Source: PGYR01 sp041595255 (GTDB lineage Bacteria; Bacteroidota; Ignavibacteria; Kapaibacteriales; UBA2268). From it: 53,960 nucleotides of DNA. This document shows, piece after piece, positions 18,259 through 26,600 of this stretch (positions are counted from its first letter, which is position 1; every line of letters starts with the position of its first letter). A model generated the notes under the pieces. It had not been told where the DNA came from. It was given only the letters and a program-made list of their open reading frames with translations, and searched no databases. The stretch covers positions 1 through 53,960 of the forward strand of contig JBFHKR010000002.1 in assembly GCA_041595255.1 (NCBI GenBank), read 5' to 3'. The translations under genes and the position numbers were made by a program.

Positions 18259-19914
18259 TTATACTAAGTGATATTCAGCAATATTCATACAAGCTCTAAT
18301 AAATGTTCTTAATAGAGTATTAACTATATTCGTATTTTCCTCATTGTCAGGGTCTAATTCATAGGCTGTCCAAACCGCAGCCCAATGGTAATCTTCATAC
18401 CCTTCAGGTATTAAGTTCAGTCTCAGATATTCAAGTTGTTTTTTAGTTAATTCTATAGGTAAAAAGAATTCTGCTAACTCTTTAATTAAAGTTGGTGCAT
18501 CTACAGGATTAGAAGTTTGTTTTGCTAATTCGAATGCATCAAAACTAACTGTAAAGCCCCTACCTTCTATAACGGGTACACCAGCTACATAATCAGCTAA
18601 AACTGCTCTATAAGGAGCTGAGACACTTGTAACCCAAAATCTATGATATCCTGGTGCTTGATACATAGCAGGCCATCCTGAAACACTAGGAGGTTCACCT
18701 AATATCATTTCTTGAATGGCTACATAATTGAATCCTAGATTAAGCCATGCTGGGTATTGCCCTGTATAAAAACGAGGAAAACTCATTTCTAAATTTCTGT
18801 AAATAGAAACCACAAAATCTAGAGGACTTTTTATAACGCAACCTATATTCCAATTGTCATAGAAATGTGCTGAGCTAAATAATGCCTTTAGGACGGGTCT
18901 AATTTCATAATTATTATTTCTAAGTAAATCGGCCATAGGCTTTATTACATTATTTTCTGTTTGTTCATCTATTTCATAGTAAACAAACCAACGATAAATC
19001 TTTCTAGAAATAAATAAAGCTGTTTCTTCTTGATCTAAAATCATAGAAATTAGTTCTTTATATTCATCACCTTCTTTATTTGTAATTACTTTATTTCCAA
19101 ATGCAGAAGAAAATTGCTTACTAGTTTTATCATGAAGTTGACTAAAATATTTAGTTTCAGTTGTGTCTCTTAATGCTCTCCAACCCGTTAGAACTTTCGA
19201 AGCCGCTAAAACATCATCTTCAGTATAGTGTGTATAGTTGCCTGGGCCAATTTGAGGTCCCTTTCCTATTGTGAATAGTTCCATTAACTCACGAGCAAAA
19301 TTTTCGTTAGGTCGACCTACTACATTCTCATTACCATTTAAATAACGTAACATTGCTGCATTTATAGTCATTTTTTCTGTTAGAGTTCTAAAGTTTCCAA
19401 GTGTATTATCTCTTAGAGTTTTATAATAATCGAATGTATAATTCTCATCTCTTACTGTAAGCATTTGAGTAACAAAGTGATTGTGCCAAAAGAGGGTCAT
19501 CTTTTCACCTACATTGTTACCAGCACCAACTATATTACCAAACCATCTTGCTACAAAGCTTTCAATTCTAGGGTTGAAAGTATTGGGACCTGGAGGTAGA
19601 CCTACCCAAGAATCACCAATTTTGGAATAAGGGTCAGCATTATCTCTATAATTAAGAGGCAATTCCATAGGGTCATCAAATTGGAGTATCTTTTCTACTG
19701 CACTATCAAGAGTTAATTCCGAGAATTCAGCAATATCTTTAATTCTTGGGCCGAAAGTGGCTCTTCTTAATAAATGAGCTGCAGTTTTTTTATTCCAATC
19801 ACCTGTATATTTTTCTAACCCAGCTTCGATTAGAACTCCATTAGTTCTTTTCGGGATAGTTCCTTCTGGTAGATTATATTCTTTTGAGGTAAAGTCGAGT
19901 AAAGTATTTTTCAT
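18259..19914 (-). CDS. DUF1800 domain-containing protein (partner of DUF1501)
   Basis: 551 residues. DUF1800 hallmarks: KKTAAHLLRRATFGPRIKDI, LFWHNHFVTQMLTVRD, FARELMELFTIGKGPQIGPG, YTEDDVLAASKVLTGWR, and SGWPAMYQAPGYHRFW near the C-terminus. DUF1800 and DUF1501 genes are commonly adjacent in many phyla, but their joint function is unknown. There is no signal peptide: the chain begins MKNTLLDFTSKEYNLPEGT, and an in-frame stop at 19945-19947 excludes a longer start. It also has no T9SS tail. Since its partner carries a Tat signal, co-export as a complex is possible (inference). It is the first gene of the pair. Confidence 0.88.
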   Translation of the reverse strand: MKNTLLDFTSKEYNLPEGTIPKRTNGVLIEAGLEKYTGDWNKKTAAHLLRRATFGPRIKDIAEFSELTLDSAVEKILQFDDPMELPLNYRDNADPYSKIGDSWVGLPPGPNTFNPRIESFVARWFGNIVGAGNNVGEKMTLFWHNHFVTQMLTVRDENYTFDYYKTLRDNTLGNFRTLTEKMTINAAMLRYLNGNENVVGRPNENFARELMELFTIGKGPQIGPGNYTHYTEDDVLAASKVLTGWRALRDTTETKYFSQLHDKTSKQFSSAFGNKVITNKEGDEYKELISMILDQEETALFISRKIYRWFVYYEIDEQTENNVIKPMADLLRNNNYEIRPVLKALFSSAHFYDNWNIGCVIKSPLDFVVSIYRNLEMSFPRFYTGQYPAWLNLGFNYVAIQEMILGEPPSVSGWPAMYQAPGYHRFWVTSVSAPYRAVLADYVAGVPVIEGRGFTVSFDAFELAKQTSNPVDAPTLIKELAEFFLPIELTKKQLEYLRLNLIPEGYEDYHWAAVWTAYELDPDNEENTNIVNTLLRTFIRACMNIAEYHLV

Positions 19915-19960
19915 AATTAAACCTAGTTTGTTTCTAGTAATATATTATAAACACATTAAA

Positions 19961-20002
19961 TAAAAAAAGGTTTAACAAAATATGAAAATTTTATTAAACC
20001 TT
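19961..20002 (-). terminator. Terminator of the ABC-F gene
   Basis: Read on the minus strand, AAGGTTTAA (20002-19994) pairs with TTAAACCTT (19975-19967) and is followed by a run of T. It lies about 28 bases after the ABC-F stop. Confidence 0.75.
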
Positions 20003-20029
20003 ATAATTATTTTATACTTAATGAGCTAA

Positions 20030-21658
20030 CTATTCCACAATCGGCTCTTCATAAATTTCTTTTCTTCTTTCTTTTATATCGGGATCTTTCACATATTCAT
20101 CATAAGTACACATTTTATCTATATAACCATATGGGCCAATTTCTATAATTCTATTAGCTGTCGACTCCATAAGTTGATGATCATGAGATGAGAATAGCAG
20201 AACTTGATCATATTTTTCGAGACCATCATTCAATGCAGATATCGATTCCAAATCTAAGTGGTTAGTAGGTTCATCTGCTACAAGTACATTAGCACCTTCC
20301 ATCATCATTTTTGATAACATACATCTTACTTTTTCACCTCCAGACAATACATTCACTGGTTTTAGAGCATCTTCACCAGAGAATAGCATTCTACCTAAAA
20401 ACCCTCTTATATAAGTCTCGTCACTATCTTTCGAATATTGTCTTAACCAATCTGTAATAGGTAAATATGAATTAAAAAATTCAGAATTTTCTTTAGGGAA
20501 GTAACTTGATTTTATTGTTTGACCCCATTCTATTGTACCAGTGTCAGGTTCCATCTCTCCCATTATAATATCAAAGAATACTGTTTTCGCAACATCATTT
20601 TTACCAACGAATGCAATTTTATCTTTCGGATTAACTTGTAAATTAAAATCTTTGAATATTACTTCACCGTCAATAGATTTTGATAAATTCTCAATGTTAA
20701 GAACTATATTTCCAACTTCTCTATCTGCTTTGAATTCTATATATGGGAATCTTCTTGAAGTATGAGGTATATTTTCAACAGTCAATTTATCAATCATTTT
20801 CTTACGAGCAGTTGCTTGTTTTGCTTTGGATGCATTTGCACTGAATCTACTAATGAAGTCTTTTAGTTCTTTTATTTTGTCTTCAGCTTTCTTATTCGAA
20901 TCTTTTGTTTGTTTAAGTGACAATTGTGAAGCTCTTAGCCAAAACTCATAATTACCAGGGAACATATTTATTTGACCATAATCTATATCAGTTATATGAG
21001 TACAAACTGTATTTAGAAAGTGTCTATCGTGAGATACAACTAGAACTGTATTATTGAAATTTATTAAAAATTCTTCTAACCAGTTTTTAGAATTAATATC
21101 CAAGTTATTAGTTGGCTCATCTAATAATAATATATCTGGATTACCAAAAAGAGCTTGTGCCAATAAGACTTTGATTTTCTCACCTGCTTCCAAATCTTTC
21201 ATTAATGAATCATGTAAATCCTCAGAAACACCTAATCCTGAGAGTAGCATTCCAGCTTCAGCCTCCGCTTCATATCCATTCATGTCGGCGAAGTCTGCTT
21301 CTACTTCCCCCATTTTCATACCTTCTTCTTCAGTAAATTCGGTTTTAGAATAAAGCTCGTCCCTTAACTTCATTAAATTATAAAGTTCCTTGTGACCCAT
21401 AATAACTGTATCTAAAACCTTTTCATTATCAAATTTGAATTGGTCTTGTTCTAATACAGCCATTCTTAACTTTGAACCTATTTGAACATCACCTTTCTGA
21501 GGTTCTATTTCACCTGCAAGTATCTTTAGAAATGTGGATTTACCAGCACCATTAGCACCAATAATTCCATAACAGTTCCCAGGTGTAAATTTTAGACTTA
21601 CATCTTTGAATAGTGGTTTTTTACCAAAAGCCAATGTTATATTATTTACCGTAATCAT
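20030..21658 (-). CDS. ybiT: ABC-F family ATPase, YbiT subfamily
   Basis: 542 residues, two ABC domains in tandem, no membrane segments; ABC-F proteins act on the ribosome. Domain 1 has an intact Walker A (IGANGAGKSTFLKILAGE) and Walker B (DILLLDEPTNNLDI), but its signature is LEAGEKIKVLLAQAL rather than LSGGE. The interdomain linker (~235-300) contains FISRFSANASKAKQATARKK, as in YbiT. Domain 2 has a normal signature (LSGGEKVRCMLSKMM) and Walker B (VLVADEPTNHLD), but a degraded P-loop, VGKNDVAKTVFFDI, where Ala replaces the Gly before the Lys. Thus only one composite ATP site looks canonical. It is transcribed alone, with terminators on both sides. Confidence 0.9.
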   Translation of the reverse strand: MITVNNITLAFGKKPLFKDVSLKFTPGNCYGIIGANGAGKSTFLKILAGEIEPQKGDVQIGSKLRMAVLEQDQFKFDNEKVLDTVIMGHKELYNLMKLRDELYSKTEFTEEEGMKMGEVEADFADMNGYEAEAEAGMLLSGLGVSEDLHDSLMKDLEAGEKIKVLLAQALFGNPDILLLDEPTNNLDINSKNWLEEFLINFNNTVLVVSHDRHFLNTVCTHITDIDYGQINMFPGNYEFWLRASQLSLKQTKDSNKKAEDKIKELKDFISRFSANASKAKQATARKKMIDKLTVENIPHTSRRFPYIEFKADREVGNIVLNIENLSKSIDGEVIFKDFNLQVNPKDKIAFVGKNDVAKTVFFDIIMGEMEPDTGTIEWGQTIKSSYFPKENSEFFNSYLPITDWLRQYSKDSDETYIRGFLGRMLFSGEDALKPVNVLSGGEKVRCMLSKMMMEGANVLVADEPTNHLDLESISALNDGLEKYDQVLLFSSHDHQLMESTANRIIEIGPYGYIDKMCTYDEYVKDPDIKERRKEIYEEPIVE

Positions 21659-21750
21659 CTTATTTTATTCTTACTTTAGTTTTTTGAATAGTTACAAACT
21701 TAATACTTTTAATTTCGATAATGAAGTAAAAAATTCTAATTAATGTAATT

Positions 21751-21782
21751 AAAAAAAGGTTACTTGAATAAGCAACCTTTTT
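21751..21782 (-). terminator. Terminator of the M2 peptidase gene
   Basis: AAAAAGGTT (21753-21761) pairs with AACCTTTTT (21774-21782), with further pairs inside the stem around a GAAT loop. On the minus strand a seven-base T run follows. It lies about 28 bases after the peptidase stop. Confidence 0.8.
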
Positions 21783-21809
21783 AAAATGTACAGATTATTA
21801 GAATAATAC

Positions 21810-23639
21810 TTATTTTGTTATTTTATCTGGTAAAGTATGAGTTCTACCTTTGTTTTGTTCTTTTAGCCAAATATAAAGAGGATCGAAATATTCTAACATC
21901 GCTTTAGCGCTTATTTCTTCTCCTAGTTCATCTTTCATTAATTTTCTCCAATCCACTGTTGCCCCAGGAGTTAATATTTTAGAAAGAAATTTACCCGTTT
22001 CTTTACTTCCCCAATAATTTGTATTATGAGGATCTTGTTTAAGTATTTTCTTTGCTATATGATCGTGCAATTGGAATAATGTTACAATAGAAAGTGCATA
22101 ATCATAGTACTGCGCGGGATCATTATTTATATGTGTTTTAGTACAAGCGTCACAATACTCCTCGCCTCTTTCGTTGGGTGGTACTATACCTTGATATTTC
22201 TTTTTTATTTCCCACCATTTACTATTGAATTGGTTCACAGGTAAATTTTCAGCATACAGTGAATATTCGAATTCTGTCATTACTCCAGCACCCCATGGTA
22301 TAAGAACAACTTGTTCTAATGCTTCTTTTAGTAATAATTTTATTTCATCTAATTTAACATCTTTTGACAAAAGACCTCTTTCTTGTAAAAAAGGTTTTTG
22401 CATAGCTGCAAGTCCTAACATAGAACCAACACCTTCATGAAATGCTCTATTAGCTCCACCTCGTAGAATGTATGGTACATCAGGATTTGAGTAAAGCATG
22501 TAATAGTATATGTGTCCAAGTTCGTGAAGTGTAGTGCCCCACCATTTCGTATTTGCTTCTACACTCATCAATGAACGAACATCATCATCTAAGTTCATAT
22601 GCCATGCTGAGGCATGATTATTTTTCATATATCCAGCATCGGGGGCTACAGGGTAAAGACTTGATTTTTCATAGAAAGACTTTGGTAGAGGGGGAAGACC
22701 CATACTTTTATAGAATTCCTCTCCTGTTTCTACAATCCATTCAGGTGATTTCTGACCAAGTATCCCATCTAAATCAAATCCTTCAACTTCGACTATAGAG
22801 TTCCATTCTTGCCCCCATCTATTTGGTAACCAATGTGCTGGCAGATAATCAGGTACTTTCTCACCATACTTTTTAGCTAGTTCGTGTCTTGTCCAAGTAT
22901 GAAGTTCTCTATATAAAGGCCAAATATCATTTATTACCTTATGTAACAAGTCTCTCATTTCTTCTACTTCCATTCCGTAGTCAGAAATTTGATAATCGAT
23001 AAAATTATCATAACCAAGAGGTTTTACTGATTTATTTCTTAGATCACGAAGTGTGTCTATACCTCCTTTCAGTGTTTTACCAATATCTTTACTCGCATTC
23101 CAAGCTGCTAATTTTTGCGAAGGTTTTTTATCACTTGCTAATATTTTATCAATTTCATTAGTTGATATTTCTTTACCATTAAGCATATATTTATAACCAT
23201 ATAACTTCTTAGTTTGGCTTGCCTCGGCTGCTATTTTTTCATCAATTAATGAACCTAATGTAGCTGGATTGCTTGCTGCTGCATATTTTATAGCATTTAA
23301 CTGCTTCACTTGAAGTGGAGTAAGCTTATCTTTGACTTTCAGAAACCCTTCAGCAGTGTTGATATTCATTTCACTCCCTGTAAAATCAGCCATTGACTTT
23401 GATGCCAATTTTACATTATATTCAGCTAATGTATCACCTTCAACTATATGAGTATTAAGAACCCATTCTGCCTCAGCCGCAGCATAGTATAAGTCCTTAT
23501 ATTTGTTGTTATAATCGTCCAAGTATCTCTGAACAGAATCTTGTAAACTTTTGTTCTCATTAGATTCCAAGTCTTTAGAATCTGAACATGCTATTAAAAA
23601 TAGCATAGAAACGAATATCAAGGAAGAAATTATCTTCAT
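21810..23639 (-). CDS. M2-family (ACE-like) zinc peptidase, lipoprotein
   Basis: 609 residues. The N-terminus MKIISSLIFVSMLFLIACS is a lipoprotein signal with the cysteine at residue 18. The zinc site is TTLHELGHIYYYML (HExxH, near residue 375), followed by RGGANRAFHEGVGSMLGLAA, whose glutamate matches the third zinc ligand in the angiotensin-converting-enzyme family. An upstream stretch, WRKxxxx-like near the C-terminus (ATVDWRKLMKDELGEEISAK), also fits M2. The protein is predicted to be a membrane-anchored dipeptidyl carboxypeptidase that trims peptides in the periplasm or on the surface. It is monocistronic with its own terminator. Confidence 0.9.
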   Translation of the reverse strand: MKIISSLIFVSMLFLIACSDSKDLESNENKSLQDSVQRYLDDYNNKYKDLYYAAAEAEWVLNTHIVEGDTLAEYNVKLASKSMADFTGSEMNINTAEGFLKVKDKLTPLQVKQLNAIKYAAASNPATLGSLIDEKIAAEASQTKKLYGYKYMLNGKEISTNEIDKILASDKKPSQKLAAWNASKDIGKTLKGGIDTLRDLRNKSVKPLGYDNFIDYQISDYGMEVEEMRDLLHKVINDIWPLYRELHTWTRHELAKKYGEKVPDYLPAHWLPNRWGQEWNSIVEVEGFDLDGILGQKSPEWIVETGEEFYKSMGLPPLPKSFYEKSSLYPVAPDAGYMKNNHASAWHMNLDDDVRSLMSVEANTKWWGTTLHELGHIYYYMLYSNPDVPYILRGGANRAFHEGVGSMLGLAAMQKPFLQERGLLSKDVKLDEIKLLLKEALEQVVLIPWGAGVMTEFEYSLYAENLPVNQFNSKWWEIKKKYQGIVPPNERGEEYCDACTKTHINNDPAQYYDYALSIVTLFQLHDHIAKKILKQDPHNTNYWGSKETGKFLSKILTPGATVDWRKLMKDELGEEISAKAMLEYFDPLYIWLKEQNKGRTHTLPDKITK

Positions 23640-23666
23640 TTTATATTACCTCTATTTATTGTTAAT

Positions 23667-26600
23667 TTATCGAATGATTGTCATTTTCTTAATTATCTCC
23701 ATTGAAGGAGTCTCTAACTTATACAAATAATTACCAGATGATAAGATTTGTGGATTTATTTCAATTGAGTATTCACCAGGTTCGTGAAATTTATTAACTA
23801 ATTCTTTTATTTTATTACCTAATATGTCATAAATGGAAATATTTACATTCGAATTCTCAATTACTTTGTATTCTATTCTTGCCTCTCTATCTACAGGGCT
23901 TGGAATGGTCTCTGTCATATAAGCACGACCATAATCTATTATATATCTATCTGTAGGAATAGTAACAATATTAGTAACAGTAATACTACCTTTTTCTATA
24001 TCTTCAATATAAAATCCATTATCCAAATGAGTTGACTCTTCTAGTCTAATTTCAGAGTAGGAAGTGTCGCCTAAAGTTACTACCATCGGTATAGAGTATA
24101 AAGTGGACTCTCCACTAAGTGGTATTTGTAATTTAATTATTCTTTCACCATTGATAATAGTACCTATATACTTCTCATCTATGGGAGCAATAATACTGGA
24201 ATTTAAGATTAGATTAGTACTAATAGTGTCGTTTGATGGAATATCAACACCTGATGTATTTATAAAACTAATAGTTAAATCAACTCTAGACCCTGTCTCA
24301 GCAGTTATAGATTCAGGTCTTATAGATATATAATCACTCCCTCCAATATCTGCTAATAGATTTATCTTATATTCTCTATTACAATCGTCTTTTATTATAA
24401 TAATTCCATTATATTGAGTGTTGATTTCACCACCAATGAAACTAATATATATTGTTGCTTCTTCATTAGGTTTTAATACTTCAGGCTTTATGGAGTCCAC
24501 TTCAAAATAAATATCATTTATAAAGCTAGTGTTTACAGTAGTATTACCAGTATTTTCCAATTTTAAAGTTCGAGAGTATTTCCTATTACTTCTTAACCCT
24601 TCAAATTCAATACTATTTGCTGAAAGTTCTAACATTGTTTTATTTTGAAATGCATTTATTCTAATTGTATTAAGATTTGCTATACTATTAGAAGCATTTG
24701 ACCTGATTACTAAATCGGAGCTTATATTTCCTAATTCATTTGGAGTATAGATTAATGCAATGGTTATACTATCATTTGGCAAAACTATATAGTCAGTCAA
24801 TAAATTTTTCAAAGCGAATTCTTTACTATCGACTCCATCAAAATATAAACTATCTATTATTAGATTGTTTGACCCAACATTATATAAAGTAATTTCAAAT
24901 AATAATTCAGTATGACAATTAATTGTTCCAAGATCTTTCAAATTGTTAAAACCGATGATTGGAACACCATCAGACACTATTACTGAAAGTGGTACTACCA
25001 AATCATGACTGCAACCAATACCATAAATAAATTTATAATCAATTATAGTATCTTTTGGATTACCTAAGAATTTGAATGTAACTAATGATGTATCACCTTG
25101 GCCAATAGATTTAGGTTCTGCATTTATTAATTCGAATTTGTCTAAAAGTAAAGGCAATTCAAAATCATAGTTTATTCTCGAATTATTAACTATTTTAATT
25201 GATTCAGTAACTGTACTATTAGTCACAATAGTTCCAAAATCTAGTTTATTAGTTAAAAGTTCTAAATTAACTGTATCCCTTTCTCCAATTAGATCAACGA
25301 AGATTTTATTATCATCACCAGTTAGATTTGTTATGAATTCTAAAGTATTTTGAAATAATCCAATACCATTATCAATAAAATTTATATTTATTGCTATCGA
25401 ATCATTAGGTGATATTCTCTTTGGTAAATTTACATCTATATTATAGCTGTTTATACCGCTTACTTGGTTATAAGTTACTATTTCAATTGTATCTAGACTA
25501 AAGTTCTTCAGGAAAATAGTTGTATCCAATTCAACATTACAACCTATTATTCCAAAGTCAACTTTCTCAACTATTTGTATGTTAGACCTAATTGCGTTAC
25601 CTTCTAAATCAATAAAAATAGAAGAACATAAGTCTTTTGAACTTAACTTTATCAAACCACTATAATAACCAGATTCTTTAGGTTGAAAACTAACTTCTAG
25701 ATATAAATTCTCACCAACCTTTATTTCTGTTAAGTTATCGTTTGTTATTGAGAAAATTTCCTCACCTAATAAAAATTCAACTTCATCAAAAACTATTTTT
25801 GAATTAGTACTGTTTAAAAAAATATTTTTCCTAATTATTTTATTGGAGTTGACCAAAGTATTAATAAATTCAAATTTGTTATCAGAAATATTGAGGTCTA
25901 TATTTGATATATTACTGTTTATAAAAATAGAATCGGTTCTATTACCATAAAAAACTATGAGCTTATGTCTGTGTATACCTGGACTAATAGGGGAGTAGAT
26001 TATATTTAAAAGAAGCGATTCATTTAGTTCCAACTCCAAAGGAAAAGTATCAAGAATTCGAATTTCGTTAGAGCTTGAAATTATTGAATCAATTCTTATA
26101 GCTGGTTGGTTTTTATTTTTAAAAAAATCACTTAACTCAAAATAGTATGACTCATTTTTACATAAATCTCCGAGATTCACTTCTTTTATATCGAATTCTT
26201 TACTTTTGATTGACCACAGATTATCTGATATATCTGAATCTAATGTTCTATATGAAAAAGGGAAATCATCTATATTCCATACAAGAGCTGTATTAGTGTC
26301 GATGGAAGATATAATCATTTTGTTATTTGCAAAAGAAGTTTTAATATTGCTTTTATGTATATCAATGTTAATTATTTTAGTGTTATCTGTATTCCAGTGT
26401 TCAAGAATATTACTCCCATTTGATTGAAGTATAACAGAATTATTAGATGTCCATTCTGCATTTGTAAGATTTGATAATTGATTTCTTACTATTCTCTGAT
26501 CTTGATTTAATTTATAGTTTCCATTTTGACCTGAAATCGAGAATAGTCTTAAGTCTCTGAATTCGTAAACAACAAATAACTTAGATCCATTTTTATTCCA

